Of a DNA stretch of 64,000 nt, positions 1 to 10,400 are shown piece by piece. Under the pieces are notes generated by a model. The model was not told the origin of the DNA. It searched no databases and worked only from the letters and a program-made list of their open reading frames with translations. Positions within the stretch are counted from its first letter, which is position 1. Every line of letters starts with the position of its first letter. The DNA is from Spirometra erinaceieuropaei (lineage: Eukaryota > Platyhelminthes > Cestoda > Diphyllobothriidea > Diphyllobothriidae), in contig CACRXP010000091.1 in assembly GCA_902702965.1 (NCBI GenBank), forward strand, positions 1,436,805-1,500,804, given 5' to 3'. Both the position numbers and the translations under genes were made by a program.

Positions 1-183
1 GAGTATCGTTTTACAGGGGATTGAGAAGAAATGTATTCAAAAGAAGACATCCTGCCGAGTCCGAAATATTATAGGATTATGCAGCAAGATAATATGTATT
101 AGAACCCCACCTAAGCAATCCTTCCTAATCTGAAACGCATTTCGGAATTTCGGCTAACATTTCATGAGATCGTTCACTCATTG
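1..183. repeat. Foldback MITE, 3' portion only
   Basis: The first 183 bases match the right arm of the foldback elements at 4779-5774, 7411-8403 and 11270-12260, including the near-terminal TTTCATGAG motif. A TA dinucleotide follows at 184-185. The rest of the element lies outside the window. This copy is more diverged than the other three. Confidence 0.7.
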
Positions 184-930
184 TATATCAGTAGATCTGG
201 AAATTCAAAAGCAAACGGTAATTGCGAGCCAGACGCAAACTGCCGTCACTAACACTATCGTGATAATATCTTAAGTAGTTTTTGAGAATTCTTGGAAAAT
301 GAGCATATAGTCTGCACTTAGAGGATTCAGCAGTTTCAGAAAGAACTACTGCATCAAGGAGTCCGCTGCATACTCCAATGATCCTCCGCCAGAAGGCATT
401 CCGTCGGACGTCCGTGTGGGCTAACCTCCTCTGTAGTTTTAATCACATTCGAAAATTCCAAGTTTCCAAGTTTTTAGAAAAAAGTGATGAGCTACGAACG
501 AAGCAAGGAAAAATCTCGCAAAAATTTAGAAGCGAACGGTGAGTTCAGTGAGCCTTTACTAACAAAAAAATAGTCAGTAGAAAAATGCACACTTAGCGAA
601 GAGGTATGAAGAAGCTGTGTGGGCTTTCCCTGAAGGCAGGATAATACTATAAAGTCTTACTGACGTAATGATTAGACGAGAAGGAATTACAAGCTTGATT
701 GGAGAACGGTGATACAGCTTACCCTTTCCACCAAAATGACATAATTTTGACACACGTCCCGTGTCTCACGATGTTCTTCCCGTCGCCCTGACGTCCGAAC
801 ATCTCACATGCGCTGCAAGGCTGGTCAGATCCTTCGCAATATTACGCGGTTGAGTGTTCCGTTAAGTTCACTGGATGAAAAGGAAGTACTTAGTGTGCTT
901 TCACGACGTGAAATTGCACGCAGGCAAGGC
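184..930. other. Stretch with no recognisable gene
   Basis: I see no coding signal here. The last part may be the decayed 5' side of the Tc1-like pseudogene that follows, but the match only becomes clear from about 945. Confidence 0.4.
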
Positions 931-944
931 TTCTGAACAAAAGT

Positions 945-1790
945 ACACTTACAAGCAAGCAAGACGACGATTTCAGTCGTCGGACACTGAAAAGGTAGCG
1001 TTATATGCTCCTTAAGGCTATGTACAGGGAATACCTGTCAATGTTTTCTTTGCGCATAATTAGAAAAAGAATGAAAGCGTTCGGTCTCCATCAGCAAAAC
1101 GACATAACGAAGCCACTTTTAAGTATAAAACATATAAGAGGTTTTTTTGCTCAAAAATATATTAATCACAGACTTTCCCTCTGGAAAAGCATTAACTTTC
1201 GTTATGAGGTCTGATTTTTAGACAAGCCTCCGAAGTCGGCCCAGGTGGTAATATGTGGAAAGAACTTTCCACGAGAGCACACTATGCCGACACCAACCTT
1301 CAAGAACTGTCGACGCCGGATGGTTTGGATGGCCATCAAGTTCGGAGAGCGACCGGTCTGACGTTCAACAGCGGAAACGATAAATAGCAAGGTGTTCATC
1401 GACATCGTAAAGGATTCCTTCGGTTACACCGGGATTCATAGACGTCAAATGCACACCGTAATGTTACAGGATATTGCTCCTGTCCACCGCTCAAAGGAGG
1501 TATGATTCCAATTCAGCTTACGACTATAATCTAATACTTTAGACCACAGCCAGCCTCTCTGCAAGCGGCCCTCGAAGCATTTTTTTATCCCCGTCAACAG
1601 CCCGGACCTAAATCCCATCGAAAATCTTTTTGCACTAATCAAAAGAAATTGGACAAGGCAAGGAAACATATTTCTATGAAGCAGAAGTTGGAATTTTGCT
1701 TAATAATTACATAGACCAAACCGCCATAGACAACTTGGTAGTCTCCATGCCCTCCCGCCTTACAGCAACTTTAAAAGCTAAATGACAATC
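945..1790 (+). pseudogene. Tc1/mariner-type transposase remnant
   Basis: This is a cut-and-paste DNA transposase broken by frameshifts and stops. Its first part (945-1120) aligns at DNA level with the minus-strand transposase at 18012-18343, sharing the peptide core IIRKRMK. Downstream, in changing frames, are blocks typical of Tc1 catalytic domains: MVWMAIKFGERPV near 1320, INSKVFIDIVK near 1385, MLQDIAPVHRS at 1461 (second catalytic Asp at 1470) and SPDLNPIENLFALIKR at 1599 (catalytic Glu at 1620). Spacing between the last two acidic residues is longer than the usual 34, which fits an insertion in a dead copy. No terminal repeats are visible around it, so it is a fragment and cannot encode an active enzyme. 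Confidence 0.8.
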
Positions 1791-2033
1791 AACAAAGTAC
1801 TTATACGTTGTATTTGTTACTGATTTTCCTTTTTTGTCGTTTTGTGAAATTTCCCTTATCTGCTGACAGTTATATTAGACCCTGAATAGTTGGCCTGTCA
1901 TACGGTCGATTTTTTGCTTTGGTGTTTTTTCCTTAAATAAGTTATTTCTTAGTCAATAAATTATACTTTATAAACCAAAATATGCCTTGTTTTGAAGCTC
2001 GATCGTATATTTAACACAGTATAACTTTCGTGG

Positions 2034-2222
2034 ATGCGGAGTGGGCGTATCGTGTGCTACAGCGATTTAAGTTCACAGTTCGTGACATTTCATCAAATAG
2101 GTCAGGAACTGAAGATGCAGACCTCCTTTCTTTGCGCAGGCGGCACGGCAGTCTTCGCCCTCGGCTTCATCGTCTGCTCTGTAGCTTACAGACGTGCGGT
2201 CCATACGATGTCCTTTACATAG
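2034..2222 (+). CDS. Possible small membrane peptide (62 codons)
   Basis: An ATG-started frame holds a hydrophobic segment (VFALGFIVCSVAY) with basic residues after it, as in a single-pass membrane peptide. It ends just before a SINE-like repeat. There is no family match, no visible promoter and no splice support, so it may be chance. An internal Met at about residue 28 would give a shorter peptide consisting almost only of the membrane segment. Confidence 0.15.
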   Translation: MRSGRIVCYSDLSSQFVTFHQIGQELKMQTSFLCAGGTAVFALGFIVCSVAYRRAVHTMSFT

Positions 2223-2229
2223 TTGATAT

Positions 2230-2497
2230 CCTGATCAAGTGTTTGTTGTGGACCAGGGGTGTAGTGACACGCCTAGGTTCGGATCCGGTCGTGCCAGCCA
2301 CCTGCGCCTTCCCCCGCCTCCCGTCTTCTTGACTCTGTATTGACCACAGGTCCAGGTGGGAAGTTGGGTAGCGAGAGTGCGGTAGATGCTACGCAAGTCT
2401 GCTGTCACCATAAACTAATTCACGTGTAAATCACCGCACCTGCCGCACCATGGTGTGTAGCACACGGTGGACATCGTCGGAATCGATGGTGGAACTA
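2230..2497 (+). repeat. SINE-like repeat, copy A
   Basis: This copy is shared with 27948-28221, 41071-41321, 53085-53335 and, reversed, 33508-33658. It has a B-box-like GGTTCGGATCC at 2276-2286 downstream of an A-box-like GTGTAGTGACACGCC, which suggests a tRNA-type polymerase III promoter. The conserved 3' portion reads AGCACACGGTGGACATCGTC. Length is about 270 bp and no poly-A tail is seen. Confidence 0.65.
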
Positions 2498-2614
2498 TAA
2501 CATAGTTCATATATTGTTGATCTGAGTGTGCGTGGTGAAGGGGAGATTTATGAAGTTAATGAAGCGATGTTCGAAGAATATGCAATAGCTTAGCCTATAT
2601 TGTTCAATTTTCAG

Positions 2615-2737
2615 AGATTTTTCTCAGAAGCAACTATGAATGCCAGGAACAATTACCTCCCTAGGATTGAGGCGGAAAGATCAAACTTGCCGGAAATAGC
2701 AATCGCGAATATTAACAGATGCATGAGGCAAGTCTCA
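2615..2737 (+). CDS. Weak exon candidate
   Basis: A pyrimidine-rich acceptor (TTCAATTTTCAG) precedes 41 open codons beginning RFFSEATMNARNN and ending at a TGA at 2738. A GC-type donor-like AGGCAAGT lies at 2726-2733. The composition looks coding, but no partner exon or family was found. It could equally be chance. Confidence 0.15.
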
Positions 2738-3182
2738 TGATGTTGGTCGGAGTTGTCTGCAGACTTCTATAGCTGGAAATTCACATTATTTATATATTCA
2801 GCTGGCAGACCTGATGTCATTCTACTGGGTGAAATGGCTGGTAAACTGACAAGCGGAAGTTTCCACGGGTGCTTCTGTGGCACTTTTTTAAGGAAACGTT
2901 GTGGACGCAGATGGCACGCCTGTCTGAAAGATGAAAAGCATGATCTCATCGAACCCCTAAATAGCTCTTACGTTCCTTGTTCAGTCAACAGAGGTTTCCT
3001 CCGACACTGTGTTTCTGTTCACCTTCTGCCAGTTATCAAATACGACGAAATATTTCTCGATATCAAAGTTGATCTAACGGTGTTCAATCAAAGTACAAAA
3101 TAGACAGATGTTTCCATTTTCTGCCACGTTGGGCTATTTGAGTGACAAAGGGACAGTCATGCTGTAATGAGACGAAAAGCGA

Positions 3183-3643
3183 TCGTTATGAGGGTGGTTG
3201 CCACTCCTTAATCACACGTTATGGAGAGTGCAAGCGGCGTAGAGCCATGGCCTAAGACGCTGAACAGGGACACCAAGCCGGCGGCGTGAGACACGTGTGA
3301 AGTTAGACGGCCGACCGGCGTGCACCGCAGAGCCGAGCACGTGTGGTGGCTTTGCTCACGCGTGCGGCCCAATCAATGGCTGGTCGAACATCCCAGACGT
3401 TCCCGCGGGGGGACTATCGCGCACGTGGTGACCAATCAACGACCAGCACGCCCCGGGCAGGAGCATTCTAGAACGCCCTCAACGGCTGGCACGCCATTGG
3501 GCGGAATGTTCCAGAACGCACAGGGACTAACATTATTAGAGCATCTTTCGGACGAGTTGTAGCCCCTCGTGTTCGCAAGTTACCAACAGTGCTTGTCCTC
3601 CGAGCCGACTCTCCCTGTTCCACCTTCTTTCCGGGTCATAACA
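3183..3643. promoter_or_regulatory. GC-rich promoter-like or solo-LTR-like block with heat-shock elements
   Basis: The block is clearly more GC-rich than its surroundings. It contains a perfect three-unit heat-shock element, GAA-TG-TTC-CA-GAA, at 3504-3516, a two-unit TTCTAGAA at 3466-3473, and a degenerate four-unit array starting at 3386. CCAAT boxes occur near 3370 and 3431, with an inverted one near 3497. HSF trimers bind alternating GAA/TTC units in eukaryotes. No heat-shock gene follows. The block could be a solo LTR: it ends GGGTCATAACA and begins near CGTTATGAG, imperfect inverted ends. Function is not shown. Confidence 0.35.
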
Positions 3644-3885
3644 CACACCTCCTGGAAATTGAAGTTCGAAAACGCGACTGAAAGACTCAACAATTAAATA
3701 CCATCAAAACAGATATCAGTACAAAAAGCACGCCCTAAACCCAGAACGAAGCGAGACATCGTAGACTGATATAAGATCTCTTGTTGCTGCCATGTTTCTT
3801 ACAATAATACACGAGGCTATCATGGAGACACTGCAAAAAGGCAAAAACGTTCAAATTAACTTAAGCCGACACGATCGCAGGAAGA

Positions 3886-4242
3886 AGATTCTAGGCAACG
3901 GTATGCAGAAGGGCCCCACTTGACTGTCAGTAGGCTGTGGATCGTGCCATACGTCATTTATGGTAAAGGGAGTTTTGTGGGTGGGGCGGCACGCTAGACA
4001 GTAAGCCGACAAAATGAAAAAAAACACAGAAATTGCCCGGATTTATGCCAAAAGTCTTATCCTACGGAAATGAGAGCAGCAATTAAACAATAAACAAAGA
4101 GCAAACTTCACAAAGTAATCGTTGTTGGCAGTGTACGTTTTGCAACAGCCGGCAAATTTATACCAAGATGAAACCTCATATGACACGATCCACGGTCTAC
4201 TGACAGTTAAGTGGGGTCCTTCTCTATACCGTTGCCAGATTC
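3886..4242. repeat. Short inverted repeat beside PLE 3' tail
   Basis: A ~65-75 bp segment starting at 3886 (AGATTCTAGGCAACGGTATG) recurs in reverse orientation ending at 4242, with several mismatches and a ~230 bp loop. The right arm abuts the 3' tail of the minus-strand PLE copy, so this may be another inverted PLE terminus. Confidence 0.5.
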
Positions 4243-4778
4243 TATTCGTCTGACGTTTCGGAACCGCACTGGAACCCTTCGTCCGAAAGAATTTCGAGAC
4301 AAGGGTGGCAGACACCCAAAGGGTACAGTATTTTTAGGCTGCAGCTGCCATGCAACCGCATACCCCCATGGCTAGCTGCCTTTCCATTTATCTCCGATAA
4401 GCATAATTTTAAGGATGATTTCTCGCCGCTGGAGTTCCTTGCGGCTGTTGTCTGGTGGCCTGATAATGAATGGATCGTAGGGAAGCAGTTTTTGTTCACA
4501 CCCTACCCTGTTACCAGCTCCAGGCAAAGTTTCGTCCTAGAAAAGGGAGCTGGGGTGGATGTGCCATTCAGCATTCCGTTGGCCGGATAACTGTGATCAA
4601 AACGGTTGGTGTCTCACGCGTTTTGCACCTCTCGTGGCAAAATCAACCCCGCTGAACTTAAATATGTTGCGGGGTCCCGTTGAATGAACTGCGACCTGTG
4701 ACTTGGCATCATTTCTCTCGCAACCGGTACATGTTCGTACGCCCACGACGGAAGTATTCCCTCGCTTTCTCCAACGTA
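4236..4778 (-). pseudogene. Penelope-like element, GIY-YIG domain and 3' tail (part 1)
   Basis: On the minus strand the decayed peptide LYVGESEGILPSWAYEHVP (about 4780-4720) aligns with the GIY-YIG nuclease segment NYVRETGRLLRKRMAEHA of the copy at 33664-34340. The 3' tail carries the CTGACGTTTCGGA motif seen in all PLE tails of this window. PLEs encode a reverse transcriptase fused to a C-terminal GIY-YIG endonuclease. The copy is interrupted at 4778 by a foldback MITE and resumes at 5775. Frameshifts make it non-functional. Confidence 0.65.
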
Positions 4779-5774
4779 CAGTAGGTGAGTTAACTCATGA
4801 AATGCCAATCTAAATTTCGAAATTCGTTCTCGTTTCGAAAAGATTAATTAAGTAGGGTTGTAACACTAATCATCATACAGCATAGTTCTATAATGATCCA
4901 GTAACCTCAGGGTGTCGGCATTCAAATGAACCTATTTTCGACAGCATGCAAGAACTATACTCCGTAAAAATGACTACTTAAGTAGCCCACAAGTTTCTCA
5001 TTGATTTTCGATGCCCTTAAAAATTCGATTATACTTCATAGAAAACAGGCATAAAAATATTCATTCTCTTACTTATTCGGTAGAAAAGCACGTCTTCTTC
5101 CAATTTTATACTCGAAAGAGGGGTATAATCCGGTTTTAAAAAATTTTCTAATTGTGAGATTTTTTAATACCGTGAAAAAACCGTTCAAAAAACATCATGT
5201 CTATGCATTTACGAATGTGGCTTGTAAAGTTACCAATATTGCTCAAATCCACTGCTTTATTTCATGAACCCCATACGATCACCTCTTAATACCGTAGAGA
5301 AATGCATGGTTTTCCGTACACGGAAAATATAAGGCTTTTAGTTTTGAAACCCTGAATACAAATGTAAAAGCAGGTCGGGTTCCAAATTATTCGGGAATTG
5401 GAGAAGTTTTTTTAAAAAAACGAATTAAGCTCTTCTTCCGAGTATAAAATTGGAAAAAGATGTAATTTTCTGTCGAATAAGTAAATGAATAAATATTTTT
5501 ATGTATGTTTTCTATGAAATATAATTGCATTTTCAAGGGCGTCGAAAATCAATAAGAAAATAGCATGATACTTAAATAGTAATTTTTACGAAGTTTAGTT
5601 CTTGCATGTAGTCGAAAATAAGTTCATTTAAAAGCCGACACCCTGAGGTAACTGGATAATTATAGAATTATGCTGCATGATAATTAGTGTTACAACCCTA
5701 CTTAATTAATCTTTTCGAAACGAGAACGCATTTCGAAATTTTGGTTGACATTTCATGAGTTAGCCCGCATACTG
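4779..5774. mobile_element. Foldback MITE copy 1 (996 bp)
   Basis: The element has ~350 bp inverted arms and a ~270 bp unique centre. Its ends read CAGTAGGTGAGTTAACTCAT at the left and the reverse complement of a similar sequence at the right. TA dinucleotides flank it at 4777-4778 and 5775-5776, the Tc1/mariner type of target duplication. It encodes no protein. It sits inside a PLE whose undisrupted version is present at 34250-34270, which confirms the boundaries. The ends resemble those of the Tc1-like element at 17824-18917, so that family probably mobilised it. Confidence 0.85.
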
Positions 5775-5776
5775 TA

Positions 5777-6131
5777 GTTGCCCTCTCGCAACTGCACCAG
5801 ATACGATTAAAGACTTCAGACGTTTCCTCCGATGGCGGAAGGCTTTGAGTTTTATTGCATGTCACCTGGTGGTTGCTTCCTGTCTGTATTTAACTTTAAA
5901 TCAAAGCTATGAGGGAAGGCAGCCAACGTCTTCCAAAACGTTCGCAACGTACGGGTACGCTCTCCGAAATTTTCGGTTCGACGAGGTTTGATCTAATATC
6001 ACGTTTGCGCACTCATATATTGACGGTATTGCGTGGGTTTTCATTTGCTCACAGCACTCTCTGAAGGTATTTTGCTTCGGCAGCCTCGTCTCACAGTTTT
6101 CTGCCGTTGGCCACAATACGAAGTTTAACAA
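5777..6131 (-). pseudogene. Penelope-like element, RT-to-nuclease linker (part 2)
   Basis: This continues the PLE split by the MITE. The minus-strand frame 6131-5907 reads through FRECCEQMKTHAIPSIYEC and YPYVANVLEDVGCL, which resembles the region between the RT and the GIY-YIG domain of PLEs. The nucleotides after 5775 (GTTGCC, then GCAACTGCACCAGATACG) match the PLE sequence at 34262-34285. The reverse transcriptase core is not visible upstream, so the copy is 5'-truncated. Confidence 0.55.
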
Positions 6132-6330
6132 CCCTACGGCAATTGGTGCTGAAACTGTACTTGATTCTTACTTGTCGCCTTTTTGAATACTTTGCTTTCA
6201 GAATTGTGAACATTTCCATTGAGGAATACAAAGGACAATTTGGCGGGCAAACGTTAGCTTTCGACAAATTCTCTTCAGGCCTGTACATTTATATTGACTA
6301 ATAAGAAAATACAGGCAAGCAGAAGTTATT

Positions 6331-6879
6331 CTATAATTGGGGTTTTGGAACCACGGCAATCTTTGCGTCAGAAAATGACATCAAGGTAAACCAGCTGGTC
6401 GTTCTCTTCCTTCCACATCCCAAATTGTATATCCGCAAAGGACGCCGTTGCGGTGCATCCATTGGACCCCAAATTCCGACCATGTCTGGTCCGCTGCTGT
6501 TTCCGTGTTCAGCGTCGCTGCCAACTTCTCCCTGAGCTGATCTCCCCGGCCTCTTGCAGTGCGGTCTAGCATCCAAAAAAACCTCCCGAATCACCTCAAA
6601 TCGCTCATTTTCGGGCCAAATCGTCCCTGCATCATTTCTAGAAAGACTCAGAGACAAGCTCTTGTGTCTTCTTTCTGTGTGGTCAAGATCGTCAGCCATT
6701 GGCGGCATCCTACAATGTCCCCTCTCCCCATTGTTTCTCAAGGGACAACAACGCTCCATCTTCAACGTAGAACTCGCAAGGAGATCGAGAGCGTGGATCA
6801 CCTTAAAGCTGCTATCTCGGACACTGTCCCATGCAGGGCCCTGTGCTCTCCCACCCTCTGCTATTCCACCTGTCACCAC
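6331..6879 (-). CDS. Unrecognised 182-codon open frame
   Basis: This is one of the longer open frames outside obvious retrotransposons. Within it, in another minus frame, 6572-6381 also looks coding (DRTARGRGDQLREKLAATLN), and two overlapping plus-strand frames (6554-7033 and 6559-7023) are also open. With several frames open at once the region may simply be stop-poor because of its GC content, or may be a decayed LINE ORF1. I recognise no domain. Confidence 0.2.
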   Translation of the reverse strand: MVTGGIAEGGRAQGPAWDSVRDSSFKVIHALDLLASSTLKMERCCPLRNNGERGHCRMPPMADDLDHTERRHKSLSLSLSRNDAGTIWPENERFEVIREVFLDARPHCKRPGRSAQGEVGSDAEHGNSSGPDMVGIWGPMDAPQRRPLRIYNLGCGRKRTTSWFTLMSFSDAKIAVVPKPQL

Positions 6880-7410
6880 GTCTCCGCCAATTCAAATTCA
6901 ACCTCTAACTCTCCCACCGCACGACACAGTCAAGTATCCCAACCTCTTTCCCCCCGGGACTACATCGCACACAGTGGGTGCAATTATCAATTTCCCGACC
7001 GTCTGGTCATCGTGTTCTTTTAGACACGAATAATGTCTTCGGCGAGGCCTCTTGGCCCGCCTTACACAAGAGAATCACGTAACTTGATGCTTGCGTGTGG
7101 TGAAAGTTTGACGTCAATTGACGCTGCATACTTCGCAGATTAAATGCAGCCGAGCAAAGCTCACTCTCACGCATGCATCTCGCCCACGTCCCAGCTAAAA
7201 CCTGAACGGTTGACAAACAGCTGGGGGGAGGGAGGGGGCAATTGCTGCCCGAGTCGGCTGAGTCGCGCGTACGCTCACTGATCTCAGCTGGCGATCGGTA
7301 AATGAGCCACCTTTGTTAGCGCGTCTTCTGCGCTAGGGGTATTCATGCCAATTCCTTAGTGAAGGTTACTTGTTTCTTGAGTCAAGACGAAATTCAAATT
7401 TAAATTCTTA

Positions 7411-8403
7411 CAGTAGGTGGGCTAACTCATGAAATGTCAGCCGAAATTCCGAAATGCGTTTTCGTTTAGGAAGGATTAATTAAGTAGGGTTGTAATACCA
7501 ATCATTGTGCACCGTAATTTTATAATACTTCAGTCACTTCAGGATGCCGGCTTTCAAACAGACTTCTTTTCGGCTGCATGCAGGAACAATACTCTGTAGA
7601 AATGACTACTTAGGTAGCATTCGTTTTTCTCATTGATTTTCGATGCCCTTAAAAAGTCAATTATATTTCACGTAAGAAATGCATAAAAATATTCATTCTT
7701 CTACTCATTGGGTAGGAGATTATGTCTTCTTTCACTTTTATGCCTGAAGAAAGGGTTTAATTCGATGTTAAAAAACTTTCTTAATTCCCAAATAATTTTG
7801 AACTCGACCTGCCGTTACACTTGCATTCAGGCTTTCCAAACTACAAGTTGTATATTTTCGGCGTACAGAAGACCGTAAATTTCTTTGTGGTATTCAGAGG
7901 AGACCATACGAGGTTTATAAAATTTCGCGGGAAATTTGAGTCATGTTGTTAACGTTACAATCCACATCGGTAAATGCAGAGACATGACGTTTTATGAACG
8001 ACCATTTTACGTTATTAAAAATCTCACAATTAGAAACTTTTTAAAACCAAATTATACCCTTCCTTCGAGCATAAAACTGAAAGAAGAAGTAATTTCCTAC
8101 CGAATGAGTAGAGGAATGAATATCTGCATGCTTGTCTTTCATGAAATATAATTGAATTGTTAAGGGCATCGAAAATCAATGAGAAAAAATGCATGCTACA
8201 TAAGTAGTCATTTTTACAGAGTATAGTTGTTGCATGCAACCGAAAAGAAATTCTTTAGAAAGCCGACATCCTGAGATAATCGAATTATTGTAGAATTATG
8301 CTGCACAATGATTGGTTTTACAACTCCACTTTATTAATCTTTTCGAAACGAAAGCGCATTTCGGAAATTCCGGCTGGCATTTCATGAGTTAACACACCTA
8401 CTG
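7411..8403. mobile_element. Foldback MITE copy 2 (993 bp)
   Basis: It has the same architecture as copy 1, with TA at 7409-7410 and 8404-8405. Its unique centre is in the opposite orientation to copies 1 and 3, so this copy was inserted the other way round. The arms are inverted repeats of roughly 350 bp. No protein is encoded. Confidence 0.85.
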
Positions 8404-9460
8404 TAAATTTCGTCAAAAGCGTCACACCCCTTAATTCATTTCTGGATATCTGCAGAACGCTTAAACACGCAAATGTGTAGTCTCATTACGCACTGTGAAA
8501 CCCACACGGTGCTGACCGAAATTATTAACCTCTGTTTAGACATAAGAGCTATTCACTCAATGTTGCGGTATTGTCTAACAGGGAGGCTTAGTGCCATGAT
8601 AATTCTGGCAATTCGTTACTCGGGGAAGAAGTGGTTCAGGGGTGCGGTGTACTTTCCACCGCTTTTTGCACGAGATTACGGCTTTAGGTTCCGTATTTGA
8701 AGGAGGCGAGGTGTTCCAGTTGTGAAGGAAATTTATAACTACAAAACGTTTTTGAGGATTTCCTTTAATTTTTATTGCAGTTTACTGTCTGGAAGTTTAT
8801 CAACGAGGTTTTCGAATTTATACAACGTTCTTCATAAATTTATTCCAAAGCCTGGGGACAATGGGAACTTCCCGCCCACGGACGTGAGGAAATAGTCAAA
8901 GGTGAAGGAACATGAAGAAACACAAGTTACGTTTCCGGACATAGCCGACAAATTAAAACTTTAGAAGTTGACGAACTTCACAAAATGACCACATTCTGCC
9001 AAATCAGCTTAAATGCAGATGTCCCTTTTGTGAGATTAGCGATTAGAAAGTCAGAAGATGAAATGCACTTCTTGCATAATAATAGTTATGGAGGGGATAA
9101 ACAGGAATAGCTGGAAGGTATTTTTTTTAATGAAGAGTCGACATTTTACCGTGCCTGAACTAATGCATGCTTCGATTCACTGACAGCCGATACTTCAACT
9201 CGATTTACTTGACCGCTTCTATGTAAAAACATAGCTAAACGATTTAGTTGATGTTTTATGTCTGTCAGCGCCCGGCTGATGTCGGTTCAATCAGAACAAT
9301 ACATTAAATAAGACAAAATCCGCTATGTAACCCTCATAGAATACTTGCCCTGTTTTCTGGATATTATCGCTGACGCGACTTAAAATCGTTAACATTAAAT
9401 TAGTCTCCGTGGAGTTGTTGCAAGATGAAAATGCAAAATGAATCTTGTGAGTATACGTTG
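8404..9460. other. No clear gene; one weak terminal-exon signal
   Basis: A good acceptor (TTTAATTTTTATTGCAG, ending 8780) is followed by 18 open codons, FTVWKFINEVFEFIQRSS, and a stop at 8835. It could be a short terminal exon or chance. Nothing else is recognisable in this stretch. Confidence 0.2.
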
Positions 9461-9812
9461 ACTTGAGCAAGAAGCCTTATTTGTGCTTGTTAGGCATTAT
9501 TTTTGGCATTGCTTTGGCCACTTCATGCTCTTCCGCATGTGCCCCGCCTATTGTCACCGCCCCCGTCTTACGGGTGGCCTCGGTTACAGCGCCCTCACTA
9601 CGGTTGCGTACAGCACTTTTGCTAAATAGTCCCTCTAAAGTATGTGGCAAGATCAGAACGTTTAATGGATCTTGCGAGCCAACGTTGTCCCTATGCAGCA
9701 AGCCTGCCTTTTGTCCCTAACAGTTTTTAAACTCACATAAAGTTAATATTGATTTTTTTGAGAAGTCCTTCTTCTCAGGAGAAATCGATTAGCAAGCTTT
9801 TGAAATCGTGTC

Positions 9813-10052
9813 ATGAAGTTCTCGCAGGCTGCATACATCACGCTCTTCCTTCTTAGCAGCCTGTGCGTGAGCGAAAATATCCCGAAATATCTGAGTCCGC
9901 TCTCTTGCAAAAGTGATGATCTCTACGAGATCATGTGCCGTTCCGCCTGTGAAAATCTGGAGTTTCTGGAATGGGGCTACTGTGGTGACGATTATGACTA
10001 CACTAATCTCTCGACCACGGACGTCACCATTACATTTGGAGACTCTCTTGTC
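9813..10052 (+). CDS. Candidate first exon of a secreted, cysteine-containing protein
   Basis: ATG at 9813 opens 80 codons ending at a consensus 5' splice site (GTAAGT at 10053), in phase 0. Residues 1-20 form a typical signal peptide (basic residue at 2, hydrophobic LFLLSSLCV, then polar SEN). The mature part has Cys at 32, 42, 46 and 57 (C-x9-C-x3-C-x10-C) followed by an acidic stretch GDDYDY. I know no family with this exact pattern. The next phase-0 exon downstream is 14316-14360, but joining a secreted head to that basic peptide is uncertain. If translation ignored the donor, the frame would end at 10103 after 96 residues. Confidence 0.45.
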
Positions 10053-10322
10053 GTAAGTCCTCTTAAGTCCTCTCCATTATTACAAGTCAAGGGAAACTTC
10101 TAAATACAAACGAACGAATAATGGGTATGACTAAATACTGATGACCTATTGAACCGGAGCTATTTTTCGTTTATCATGGCGAGGTTTTAAAAAAATATTA
10201 AGCTGGAAAATACATCTGGTGGGGATTGCTTATATGCTCAAGATCTCCCGGCACCACAATGGAACAGGAACCACCCACAGCGCATCTGACTTTGCGCTAA
10301 ATTCCAGGTAAATTAGGCTTCA

Positions 10323-10400
10323 GGTTAGGGATGGAGTTAGGGTTAGGCTAAGGGCTACGGTTAAGGTTTGGGCTAGGATAAATGTTAGGTCTGAGACAAG
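10323..10400 (+). repeat. Degenerate TTAGGG array
   Basis: GGTTAGG, GTTAGGG and GGCTAGG units recur with errors. This is a decayed interstitial telomere-like array. No terminal inverted repeats are visible around it, unlike the arrays at 25649 and 42815. Confidence 0.6.

Noticed and set aside
2753..3103. 116-codon plus-strand frame
   Set aside because: Non-ATG start, no splice sites and no motif. Both strands are open in part of the region.
9463..9720. 85-codon frame with hydrophobic start and several cysteines upstream of the signal-peptide exon
   Set aside because: It has no ATG (it starts at TTG after an in-frame stop) and no convincing acceptor. It could be an exon, but the evidence is too weak.
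10323..10400. True chromosome end or fusion point
   Set aside because: The array is short, decayed and internal, and two of the four arrays in the window clearly arrived inside TIR elements, so a telomere origin for this one is not supported.
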